From NCBI GenBank assembly GCA_032433595.1, contig JASWJB010000380.1:1-36485 (forward strand): a DNA stretch of 36,485 nucleotides, read 5' to 3'. This DNA comes from Conoideocrella luteorostrata (Eukaryota; Ascomycota; Sordariomycetes; Hypocreales; Clavicipitaceae). Below the pieces are notes generated by a model. It was not told the DNA's origin. It saw nothing but the letters and a program-made list of their open reading frames with translations, and did no database searches. Every line of letters begins with the position of its first letter. Position 1 is the first letter of the stretch. Shown piece after piece: positions 10,592 to 22,867 of this stretch. The position numbers and the translations under genes are program-made.

Positions 10592-12169
10592 CTAATAACC
10601 CTTGCTCGGGCTTCGTCCATACTTTATGGGGCTGGGCGGTCGGTCGCCTTTGCTGGGACTTCGTCGTCCCGAAGGCGTATAATAAGGCTTCCTGCTGATT
10701 GGCGAGTTGTCGGTATCTGTCCCGTCATCCAACAGTGCCTGTCGCTGCATTCTTGGGGTCTGAACAGGTACTAGCATGTATCCAGGTGTGATGCTAGGAG
10801 ACCTGACCTGATCGTGGTTTGCTCCTGCTGGCTGCGACGGAGTGGTATGTAGTTCCTTGTGACTGCCATGATGTCTACTGAAGGCACTGAAGTTCACTGT
10901 CGTGCATATTAATATAATCGCCAGGATAACGCCCTAAGCACCACTGGTTAGTTTCGTGTCGTGATTATTCATCAAGAAACATGACCTACCCATGCTTTGA
11001 GGTGCATTGTTTCGGTAAATTCGTTGATAATTTCAGCCACTTGCTTCGCCGTCACCTTCACTCTCATGATTGCCTCTGGATCTTGCATCTTGCAGTCATA
11101 CCATTCATCGCAGAGCGCTTTCAACGCGGGCCGGTCGTTTTTTGCGCAGTTGTTGATATTGTATTGATGGGCACATCCCTCCATCTGGCTGACCAATTTC
11201 GTTTGTGCCACCGCGTTGGCGTTTGATATATCAGTACGTATGGTGCTTACTACCGACCAACTGACATAAGTAAGAACTGATATTAAAAAAACATTGGCGC
11301 CAAGCTGCATCCATCGTTGCATATGATCCGGGGTGTTGGGGTATTTGTTTAGAGCATAGAAGAACGACTCAAACGGTCCCTTTTGCTTGACCTGCATGCC
11401 ATTGCCGTGTGGGCGTCCACTTCCTGGTCGACCATCCCCGGCGTCCGAGTCCGATTCCCAAGAATCAACATCATATCCGCCATGTCGAGAGATGCTGCCG
11501 ACATCTTTGTCTGCGTTATGGCGCTTTCTTTTGCGCATAGTCACATCGAGGTCGCGGTGTGGACGGATTACTCCTTTTCCGGAGGCATGTTTCTTGGACA
11601 TACCTGCTGTCTTTCCATATCGGGCTGATTTGTCAATCTTGAGTGGTGTCATCGTCGTACCCATCGATATATCGGCCTTGCGATCCATATCTGGCGTATC
11701 ACAGGGATAATCTGATGCCTCAGTTGCAGCTGGGCTGTCCTCAGCACCTGACGCCTCGGAAAACACAACTTCATCGACAGCTTTTCTAGGCGTCGTGAAA
11801 GCAGGATTTCGAAACGGAGGAGCAGTATTCTTAGACGAAAGCTGGGGCGTAAATCGTGCCGTCTGAGGTGGATGAGGTAGAGGCTTTGATAATGACTGGA
11901 GGCGTGTAAATGGGTTCGGCAGTCCGGATGCTGATTTGAAAGGAGATCCTAGGTCTACATGGCTACATTAGCTAGATGGAACATGTAGTCGAAACCACCA
12001 GCAACACACGAGTACTGCAAAGCCTGAGCAATCCAGGCAGGAAGATACATGGACACTCACTGTTCCTTTGGGCGGTATTCGCAGCTTGCGCAAAAGGACT
12101 GGTAGGGTCCAATGGTCCTTTGTCCTGATATTCCCAATCCATAGGGCTCTCAAATGTTCTGGCATCCAT
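10592..12169 (-). CDS. brr6: Brl1/Brr6-type nuclear envelope protein
   Basis: Brr6/Brl1 proteins span the inner nuclear membrane/ER and assist nuclear pore complex assembly and membrane lipid homeostasis. Three exons: 12169-12061, 11954-10990 and 10933-10592; introns of 106 and 56 nt; 471 residues. The N-terminus (MDARTFESPMDWEYQDKGP) and a long polar region with a basic stretch (TMRKRKRH) precede the conserved domain. That domain holds membrane segment 1 (about residues 255-275), a lumenal loop with four cysteines (C297, C306, C318, C324) that form the family's disulfide-bridged module, and membrane segment 2 (about 357-376, GVILAIILICTTVNF). The last intron splits the domain immediately before segment 2. 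The tail repeats SPSKG/PSPIKYGRSPSKG. Exon 2 has an alternative in-frame acceptor 6 nt further on (CCTAG), changing two residues. The gene is divergent from iws1. Confidence 0.9.
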
Positions 12170-12660
12170 GATTGCAGACCGGACAGATGAACTGGTTTAT
12201 GGAGACGTTGCCAAGTATCCAATGTCGGTGGTGTTTGCGGGGAGGCATTCGACTGTCGTCTTTGGGGTCTTTTTTGGGGCGTTCCATATCGCCAACAGCA
12301 ACCATGCAGCTGAAAGTAAACAATCCGAGTGGGTCTAATATGAATGCTAAAAGTGGAGGAGATTATGTCAGCACCACGAAATCCACCCCGACCTGCGGGC
12401 CTTCGTTCTAAATAGATCCAGCGATTGAAGCTTCCTCGTACTCATCGGCTGCAACACCTCGTCAAAAAAGAGTCCTGCACAACTGGAGTTAGTGTTACTG
12501 GCGCCGAAATCCTTGTATAAACCCTGGGATTGTCTTCCAAGGCATGCACGGCTAAAATCTCAAGTTGATCCCGTTGTTTCGTGGCTCTCAATTCACCTCA
12601 CCTTAAACTTCGGCGCTTCTTTTCATCCGCTTTCTGGATTCGCACGACTTCCGGATCAAC
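12170..12660. promoter_or_regulatory. Divergent promoter between brr6-like gene and iws1
   Basis: 491 bp separate the two start codons, so both genes must share this region for initiation. I see no clear TATA box or repeated factor site. It contains no recognised coding sequence. Confidence 0.6.
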
Positions 12661-14093
12661 ATGTCTGATCACGACTCCCCCGTCGGCTCGCCGATGAATG
12701 GCTCTGTCGATGACGGCCAGGAGAAAGATTTTCAAGATCAGGTTGCGGCCGCAGATTCGGATCGAGATTCTGATGCTCTCTCTGAAATAGATGAAAACGA
12801 ATTTGAAGATTATGACCCAGAGACGGCAAATATTGAGGACCGACCCGTAGAAATCGACGAGGACATTGCTCGCACACTGAAGGCGAGCAAGCGAAAGCGT
12901 ATCGCGGGTGATGCACCAAAGAAGCCCCGAGAGGGCCGTCGCGAAAAAAAGAGACGAGATCGAGATGACGATATTACGATGGAAGATGGTGCAGCAGATG
13001 TTGATGTGGATGGGAAACCGCAGAGACGTTCTAGAAGGCCCGCGGATGGAGAGAGGCGACGAACTAAACCCAACTCCCCTGAGCCCCAGAATGAGGAAGA
13101 GCTGAGTCCAGAAGAAAGGCGAAAACGGGCAATTGATAGAGCATTGGATGCAGCAATTAAGAAGAACGGAACAACGAAACGTCGTCGCAAGGATGAAATC
13201 GTGAGTAGTCATTTGTGGACGAACAACCGTTTACTCGTGAGCTAACACAATATCGCAGGATCTAGAAGACGAGATTGACGAGCAGCTGGCAGAACTCAAA
13301 GTCAAGATGGAAAGAGCATGCCGGGCTGATAACGAGGCTCGCGAGTCTGGCCAACCTGCCCTTCACAAGTTAAAGCTTTTGCCCGATGTCAATGCCATTC
13401 TCAACCGAAACAATGTGCAGCACGCCGTCCTTGACCCGGACACCAACTTCCTACAACACGTCAAATTCTTCTTGGAGCCCCTCAACGACGGATCTCTTCC
13501 AGCATACAATATCCAACGCGATTTGTTCACGGCCATGACAAAACTCAATGTCGAGAAGGAATCGCTTCTTAGCAGCGGAATTGGCAAGGTGGTACTCTTC
13601 TATACTCGCAGCAAGAAGCCCGAACCTAGCATCAAGCGTATGGCGGAGAGGTTACTTGGTGAATGGAGTCGTCCTATCTTGAAGCGAACGGACGACTACA
13701 AAAAGCGACAGGTCGAAAGTCGCGAATACGACTACCAGTACGTGCAAACTAGGCTAAGTGATGTTTGGGGAGCAATTTTGACCCGGGTTTTACTATGCGG
13801 ATTGTTTACTGACTCCTAGTAGGGCTGCACGTTTGGCACAACGTCAAAAGATTGGTGCACAATTCAACCTCACCCAGCGACCGGCTTTGTCCGCCCGCGA
13901 TGCCGAGCGAGAGCGTATCTTGGCTCCTGTGGGCTCGAATAATCGAGCTCGTATGTCAAACCTTCCTGAAAGCTACACTATTGCCCCTAAGAGCACATTT
14001 GATGGTATCCGGGGCTCAGAACATAGACCGCTCGGTGCTGGCGGCATGGAGGCATTCAGGAAGATGACGCAGAAGAGCAAGAAGAGAGGCTAG
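12661..14093 (+). CDS. iws1: Transcription elongation factor Iws1/Spn1
   Basis: Iws1 (Spn1) binds Spt6 and elongating RNA polymerase II, linking elongation, chromatin and mRNA export. Three exons: 12661-13200, 13259-13737 and 13823-14093; introns of 58 and 85 nt; 429 residues. The N-terminal 180 residues are highly charged and presumably disordered, with basic clusters (KRKR, REKKRRD) that look like nuclear localisation signals. The folded TFIIS N-terminal-like core lies at about residues 235-325, including FLEPLNDGSLPAYNIQRDLF, GIGKVVLFYTRSKKPEPSIK and AERLLGEWSRPIL. The C-terminus carries YDYQAARLAQRQK and ends in a basic KSKKRG. The last acceptor has two in-frame choices 3 nt apart (CTAG/TAG). 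I chose the second, which gives the expected DYQAAR. The start is in a good context and is the first ATG. Confidence 0.95.
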
Positions 14094-16136
14094 GGTACTC
14101 AAAGTGTATGTTTAGATTGAATTGGGAAACTGGAATTATTATAAGGCGTTCAGGTATTAGAGGGAATGATACGCGGTGAAGGTTCTTGATCCAATGATGG
14201 AAATTATAATGTTACTGGTTCACAAAATTTTGATCCTAGCTCGGATGATAAAAACTGCCGGTACTTGTATGCATGGACTTTCAGCTTTCGCATGCCGGTC
14301 GTTGTGGCCCAAGCGTGGCATAATATTTGCAACGAGTTCTTCATCCCCCGCCCGCGCCAGAGGCTTGAACTTCGGAGTACATACGGAGTAGTTACATGCT
14401 AAATTCATCAGGCGTCTTGGCATCCCTGCTATCTAGGTTCAAGTCTGACGTCAACGTCTGGCTTTGGGTGGGGCTCCGAGTGATTGCACCAATGCCGCCG
14501 TCAAGTTGGGTCGGCAGAAATAGAAATGCCTGCGGCTCTCAACACGTAGCCGATTGGGAAACAAGATCAAAGTGCATGCATATCAATAATGTGCTAGCGG
14601 ACGGTAATCCGGGGGGTGCATGGACGTTCCGGTGGTCACATACACTCGATTTGAGTCAACATCAGAAGATCATAAGTCTACTCCGTGCTCCGTAAGCTCT
14701 GCTATAATATCTGCCCGTGATCATGTACGAAAGAGAAGCATGACCACGTTCTTCTGCGGTTGGCGCGCCAGTTGCGCACCTACTGTCGCTTAGGGCGTTT
14801 GTGGCTTTGAAGAGATGGCTGTTGGCTTGTTCTAGAGAGCAGCCAAGCTCATTTTGCTTTGATGTCATGATGGCAAAGGAGAGACGTAGTCAAAAATGCG
14901 GGCTTGCGCAACGTCGCAAATGTCGCTGTCAAGCTTACGCTTTCTCTATGTATAGGCTTGCTCCGGAGTCCGGTTTGCCCGAGGCTGAGTTTACCGGCTT
15001 ACTCCGTAGATAGTCTGCAAGGACACGGGAGCTCGTGGTCACACTGCAGTACGTTGGATTGAGGAGGCTCATCTCCCTTGATGATATACATCTATGCCAT
15101 TTGGACGCTGTCTAGGAGGATATTTCTCGAAAAACACCTTATGGCGAGGATACTGATTTGTCCTAAATAAGCTGGGCCAGGGAGTAGTTTACGTGTCCGT
15201 GGTTGTTCCTGCAGCAAATAGCATTGTAGCCAATTTGAAGAAGTTGTGTTCAGTAGGGGAGTTTGGTGTGTGCTGCTTCACACCACGTCTGCAGCTCCTT
15301 CCTTGCTTTGCATGGCGGTCTTGTCTGAATTCCTCCCGAATCTCTTTACATTGACGCCCACGGCCTGTCTTCCATTGCATCCGGAGCTTTCCATCCTTTC
15401 TTGTTCTTGTTGTTCGTCTTCCGTTATCGTCGGCAAGCTGATGGATGCTTAAGACTATTATTCGCTGTGTGCGCGATAGCTCTCAACTCCAACCCAACGG
15501 ACCAGCTCGCTGGGCCGATAAGGGCTGCAGGGTGTAGATCTACATTCGAATGAAAGCCCAACATTCGGCTCGCGTGGATGGATCCCACCGTCATTTGTAC
15601 TTGCACCACCTCGATTACCCCACCGCTGGTCTGCTTCAGCTGGTCAGAGTCCTGATCAACCGGCCCAACCAGAAACTTGTTGCAATTGTATTTGCGCCTC
15701 CGGACCCTTGCGACACCGACCAGCGAACGGGGGCGAGCCCATCTAGAGACTCCTTTTGCTCTCGAGTTGTGCTCCATTTTATTTGCCAACTTTAACACTT
15801 TACAGACAGGACGAGCAGTCGCATAAAACGAGATTTATTCGTTGTCTGCTTGCATTCGAACTTTTTGCCAGCTTCTCGCGGAGGCCGTTACCTGCCCTGC
15901 CCGCCTGCCACCTGACGTCGACAGCGACACGTCGACCCTGCATACCCGCCGACCGTCGACTGGACGACTCGCCACTTGAGACATACACGGGGAGCTTTGC
16001 GCCAAAGCCTCGACAACAAATCCGAACTGGTCGATTCATTGCCAAACCTACGGCCACACCATTGTGACCACCTTTACTTTGTTGCGACGCAAGCCCAAGG
16101 ACGACGACATCTGAGCCAGGATTGAGAACCGTGAAG
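14094..16136. other. Intergenic region
   Basis: This is the 3' flank of iws1 and the presumed promoter and leader of the small candidate gene at 16137. It holds dispersed 9-mer copies at 14382-14390 and 15000-15008, a compound copy at 14679-14694 and a 16-bp copy of the right-end inverted repeat at 14373-14388. The pyrimidine-rich run before 15800 could be a promoter or leader. No coding region was recognised. Confidence 0.6.
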
Positions 16137-16560
16137 ATGAATGGGGATCAATCGGCTGAGCCCGAGAAACCACCACCCCTGGATGCGACCGACGGTGGAA
16201 GCTCTAATGGAGCTGACAGTCTAGCGAAGAAGCGCAAGAAGGACGCTCTCAAGCCCATCATCACCACCGACAGTGTTGAGGGAGATGCGCAACAGAACAA
16301 ACAAGACAGCAAGACGGGGTGCGTATAAATTTATTTCATCTTCATGTTTTTATTTTAATAGCGTCTTATACTTTGTTTGTTTCTATTTCATTTTTACATG
16401 AAGGACTCCGTCTACCACGGGCGATTACATGATAACAATTGCCTTGAGGGCTGTGGTTGTTTATGCTATACGGCGCAAGATGTCGCCCTCCTCCCGTTGC
16501 TCGTACTCTTCGAGCTTTTGGGACCCCTCTGCCATTCGGTCGCGTCTGTCGTTTTGCTAG
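16137..16560 (+). CDS. Possible small protein of unknown function
   Basis: I do not recognise this protein. The model is two exons, 16137-16318 and 16404-16560, with an 85-nt intron (GTGCGT...TGAAG), giving 112 residues. Exon 1 is hydrophilic and low in complexity: a Pro-rich EKPPPLDATDGGSS, then a strongly basic KKRKKDALKP that resembles a nuclear localisation signal. Exon 2 reads through a mostly hydrophobic stretch (YMITIALRAVVVYAI) followed by RRK, then a Ser-rich tail. The start ATG at 16137 is preceded by a long open leader without an obvious better start. The exon 1 composition, an in-frame splice and a plausible start support it. The lack of a known family and a less convincing tail weaken it. 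The true gene could extend through other exons. Confidence 0.4.
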
Positions 16561-18020
16561 GCAACAAGACGTAGAGTCTGGGTTCGACTCCTCAAGCTGC
16601 CACAACATGCACCTGCATGTTTTTACTACGCTGAATGAAAGTTATTTTGCTCTATGGAAGTTTCCAGGAGCTGCAGATTTACGCAGCCAAACATCAAGCC
16701 AAACCTGAAGAGCCGGGTTCAGCGGCGGGGCAGTTCCAAGGTGGACTTCGGGGTCCAAGCAACTCTGCCCGCCTGCTGCGCCATTTTATCAGTGCGATAC
16801 CTTCAGCACATGTTGATGCCGACCCCTGACTGGGTTTAAAATAATCACACCCTCAAACTCAATTCTTAAGAGGGAACCTGGCCAGGAGGCGATGCGTGGT
16901 TTTCCGAGAGAGATGGCATTGGGTGAAAGGAATGAAAACGTGGGATGATACGACGTGGCGCAAGCATTGCATGGCAGCAGGCAAGCAAGCAAGCAAGCAA
17001 GCAAAGCAAGACGGAGTAGGAGCCTCGAGTAGATGGCTCTGAGCCATTGGTCAAAAAGAAAAGATTAACTGCCAAGCAAGTGCTGGCAAGTGATTGGACT
17101 TCGTCCCACGGGCATATGTCAACGGACCTGTTGAATGCGGCATCAAATGCAACTTGATTCAGTCATTGCCCCAGACGGTTCTTATCCTGTCGCCCGTTGC
17201 GTTGCGTTGCGTTTTGCTGCCCCAAGACTAGCCTCTCGCTGCTACCAGGCACCGCGTCCCGAGGCAAGGTCACAGTCTCGGGTCAGGTCAGGCCCGTCGA
17301 GGTCAGGTCGGACCGGCTGGAACAAGCTCCAGGTTACCTGCACCACCCGCCGTTTCCCTGGTGAACAATCCTAAAATGGAAAAAGCTGCCAGGTCTGAAG
17401 CTGAGAGCGCTGGGCCACTCATGATGGCATAGATGGCAGGCGCAGTCTGGTGTTGACGTACGCGCGGCATCACACTGCACTGCAAGGCAATGCCAACGCA
17501 TAGAGCAAGAAGCAACGACATCAAGAGAATAAGCATTTGAGCTGCGCCATCTATCTGCTGGCGTTGATGATGTCGTGGAGGCACTAGTGTGTCGTCGACG
17601 GTGTCTGGTGGCCAGAAAGTCAATGTCTACCTACCTTCACCAGAGTCTAGCGTCTAGTCTCTCTCCCTCTTTTGCTTGCCCGACCTCTCTAGTCTGCCCT
17701 GTCCTGCCCTGTCCGTCCCGTCCCGCTCTCACCACTACTCCGTACTGACTGCCCCGTCATCCCACGCCTGCGAGTCGTTGGACATCTCGCGTTTCTCTTT
17801 GCATTCTCTACTTCCACTCTGTCTTTCCCGTCCAAGCTTTCCGCACTTGACTCTCTGTATAATTTCATGAGATTCATACTGCCTATCATCGCACGCCGGA
17901 CCATACGCGCACTGGATTCTGCTGTGTAGCTGCTGGTGCGCACTCGTTCCGTTGCTCCCACCCACGGCATCGCCGCGGTTGTAGTCGCCGTTCCGTGCGA
18001 CTGCACGCAATGTACACAAG
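16561..18020. other. Intergenic region and leader of the SR-protein kinase gene
   Basis: No coding region was recognised. The stretch contains a GCAA microsatellite (16981-17004), GGTCAGGTC-type short repeats around 17280-17310, one TACTCCGTA copy (17736-17744), and a C/T-rich tract at about 17640-17860 that fits a fungal promoter or 5' leader for the downstream kinase. A 4-codon uORF sits at the end (18010-18024). Confidence 0.6.
16981..17004. repeat. GCAA microsatellite
   Basis: Six perfect tandem GCAA units in non-coding DNA. Confidence 0.9.

Positions 18021-18024
<4 letters not shown>
18010..18024 (+). promoter_or_regulatory. Minimal uORF overlapping the kinase start codon
   Basis: ATG TAC ACA AGA TGA encodes four residues. 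Its TGA stop (18022-18024) overlaps the kinase ATG (18021-18023) in the arrangement ATGA. If the leader begins upstream, ribosomes would finish the uORF exactly on the main start, which could favour reinitiation or limit translation. The sequence is certain; the function is inferred. Confidence 0.45.
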
Positions 18025-20109
<2,085 letters not shown>

Positions 20110-20874
20110 GGAGTTGACGGGCTCACGAGCTGGAGCAAGATTACCATTCAACGACTGATGTTGACTTTTGTCGTTGCCTTGGTGTTTTTCTCAGTGTTTT
20201 GTTTGTGGTGAGGATTGGCTGTGGGTATGTCTTGAGCATGAAGCCTGTGAGATACCTGTGGCTAAGTCTGAGGGACAACACGGGGTACTCGAATGCCAAT
20301 TGTCCCGATGATGACTTGTACTGTCACGTGGGGAAACACGAAATTAAAGTAGACTTGTAACGAGATCCTTGAATGCTACAAATATGGAGCAAGGATAACA
20401 GGCCCTGGGGGATGAGAGAGGGAGGGAAGCAAGTGCATTGTCTGTGACGGATGGGCGGATGGATAAATGTTGAAAGGACGGAAATAGGACTTTAGATAGA
20501 CTCAGCGTGAATGATGTTTTGTTGTGCTCGCGAATACGCCCATCTTATATCCTTATTTCGTGTGTACGCCTGCGTGCTATCATCTGGCTTGCAGGCCCTA
20601 TGAATTCGTGCGTTTCATTGCTGCGACAGGAAGTGTTATTCAACTGTACAAGCCGTATTTGTAGTCAGAAACAAAGTGACTTTTGTGCCCCTTATGCTGT
20701 TCATTCTTTCTGCTCCTATTTTGGCATGATATGCTATGCTATGTTACGCTGTTCCTATGCGCTCACTAGTGCTTGCTACATTACAATATTGTACGTGCGA
20801 ATTGCCCAAAGTCCTCAACGCCGCTCCCTTGGCCAAAAATGAAGACCTTTTTCCATTCCGAAATAATTATCTTC
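20110..20874. other. Convergent intergenic region
   Basis: This is the shared 3' flank of the SR-protein kinase (+) and lunapark (-). It contains only short chance open frames. AT-rich segments near 20700-20800 could serve as polyadenylation signals for either gene. Confidence 0.6.
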
Positions 20875-22217
20875 TCACTTCCCACCCTTCCTCCTACGAG
20901 CTTTTGCACTCTTTGCAGGTCCCTCAATGCCCGTCGTACTGTGCTCTTCAGCTATAGTGGCGTCATGACTAGCCTGCTCGGGCTCGGGCTCCTGCTCCTC
21001 ACTTGAATCTTCATCCACGTGTTTTGTTGAAGCAAGAACCTCTTCAATAATCTTCTTGCCTTCGTCTACCTCTCCATTGGTAGCCCCACAACCACTACAC
21101 CTCCACATACCAATCTCGGTGAGAGACTTGGTCCCAGGGGGTGCTTGGCCGTTGACCAGTCTACAGCTCTGGCATATAAGGGCGTATCTGTTCTTAGCGG
21201 CGGTTTCATCCTCCCCGAGGAGAACGTCGAAGATGCGGTCGTACCAATGAGTTTCAGGTGTCATGTACTGCTGTTGATGGTTACGCGGGGGTGTAGGTGG
21301 ATTGTAGGTGTTGTTGGTGAATGCATTGGGGGCGAAGTCCGCGCTTGGTGGCTGCTCATTAGTTTGCCTAGAGTCGGGCCGCAAGTGTTGGTGTTGTTGA
21401 GAAACATCCGGACGAGCAATGTTGGCGGTCGGTGGGGGAGGCAGATTAGTCCGACCAGTGCTGGGGTTTCCTCCCTTCTTCGGGGTTCCTGCCTTTGAGG
21501 GGGGTTCTTTGATATCGTCGCCAGAATTTTGGGGCCGCTTGGGTTTGTTTTCTCCGCCGTACTTTTCAATGAGTTCCATTGTGGAGTCATATTTAGTAGC
21601 ATCCTTGAGCTTCTGGATCGTGTTGGAGCGCTCATCTTGCTGGGCGGTGAGGCGGGTGGTAATGGAGTCGATACGGTAGGTGAAATAGGTAGTTATGAGA
21701 GCGCGAGTTGTGTATATCCTTGGGGGTGGTGATTTGTTAGACTTGACAACCCCAAATGATGCGGTTTGATTTGCTCGGGAAGAGGAGCTTGTGAAGAAAC
21801 GGGAAGGCGAGTGAATCAAGGACATAAAATAAGAGAAAGCGCAAGCAAGAAATGCAGTGAGGACCAAAAACATACAGGATAGGACCCCCAGCCATGCCTG
21901 CCCACTCGTAGACTCTCAAATTCTTGTATCCAACCACCAGCAGCAAGACGATGGCGTACACAAGGTACGCAAACCCTAGGTAGAGCGTCCAGATAACTTT
22001 GATTCGACGGGAATTGGTGCGCAAGCGGTTGAGATGAGCTTGGTTATCTGCTATTTTGCTAGACAGCGTAGAGAGAGTCTTTTCGAAGGACGCCGGGGAG
22101 GACGAGTCGCCCTGTGCAGAGTAAAGAGTTAGACAGCTGGCGCAAAGTTGGTATTGTTTGCCTGTTTGCTTGTAGGAGCTGGGAATTAATTACCTTCCAG
22201 GGCCAAAAAGACACCAT
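20875..22217 (-). CDS. lnp1: Lunapark (Lnp1), ER three-way junction protein; frame broken by one base
   Basis: Lunapark stabilises three-way junctions of the tubular ER. Exons: 22217-22194 (MVSFWPWK), 22112-21876 and 21718-20875; introns of 81 and 157 nt. Two membrane segments follow the N-terminal coiled coil: IWTLYLGFAYLVYAIVLLLV, and one spanning the second intron (GMAGGPIL joined to IYTTRALITTYF). The C-terminal zinc ribbon has two CxxC pairs (nt 21174-21163 and 21099-21088) after HWYDRIFDVLLGEDE. The Pro-rich middle and acidic then basic tail are typical. The exons sum to 1105 nt, one more than a multiple of three. Exon 2 opens GDSSSPASFEK as expected, then runs into a stop, while the following TLSTLSSKIADNQ continues in another frame. 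The switch is at a run of five A (plus-strand T 22080-22084); four would keep frame, giving about 367 residues. This is either a sequence error or a real lesion. Confidence 0.85.
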
Positions 22218-22867
22218 GTTGGAGCTGCCCTTTTGGGAGAGACGAGGGCAGGGCGTGCTTTGGAAACGAATAAGGAAAGCAAAGAAAGAGAGGGAGAGAG
22301 GGAGGGAGAGAAAGAAAAAGACAAAAGGACTGTGGTAAGCAGTGGAAGCTCTGTGGGTGGTGGTGGTGCCGTGGGATGTTGCAGAGCTGGGCTGGGCTGA
22401 GCTGAGCTGTCAAATTGTGGCTGCAGTGCCGCCAGGCGTATGGAGTGAGAGCAGGAGAGCGGTGGCTGAAGCAGCAACAAATGGGGCGGCTCAGACTTGT
22501 CACTCCGACTCAGGCCTGGCCTGGCTTGGCTTAGCCTCAAACTCGACTCTACATCTTCGTCGCTTTCAAACACCCAAGTTAACGACGGAGCATTTACCGT
22601 GTACCCCGTTACCTCGCATACTTCGTACCTTACATGTCCGACCCAAACACCAACGACAGACATCAAATCGCACTGCTTTTTTGACTTTGGCGCAACAGCA
22701 ATGAGTTTCTAGTCGGGGCACATATAGCGGCGATATTTCTTCAACCTTGCTCCTTTTCGCCAATTCTGTCTCGTTTCCTTTGTACGCTCGTCCTTCATGT
22801 CCATTTCCTAGGCACCACCTGTCAACTCTGGACCGAGGCCCCAGCCACGCATCAGCCAGCGACCACC
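22218..22867. promoter_or_regulatory. Divergent promoter between lnp1 and the GRIP golgin
   Basis: 650 bp separate the start codons of two early-secretory-pathway genes. The lnp1 side has a purine-rich tract on the plus strand (about 22272-22326), which is a pyrimidine-rich leader for lnp1. Short GGCT/GAGCT repeats lie around 22384-22410 and GGCCTGGCCTGGCTTGGC-like repeats around 22510-22535. No coding sequence was recognised. Confidence 0.6.

Noticed and set aside
12598..13212. 204-codon minus-strand ORF
   Set aside because: It is antisense to the charged N-terminal exon of iws1, which reads convincingly on the plus strand.
16581..16591. GGTTCGACTCC, a perfect match to the tRNA B-box
   Set aside because: The 5-bp T-stem does not pair beyond three positions and I find no A-box or cloverleaf upstream, so it is not a tRNA gene. 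A tRNA-derived fragment cannot be excluded.
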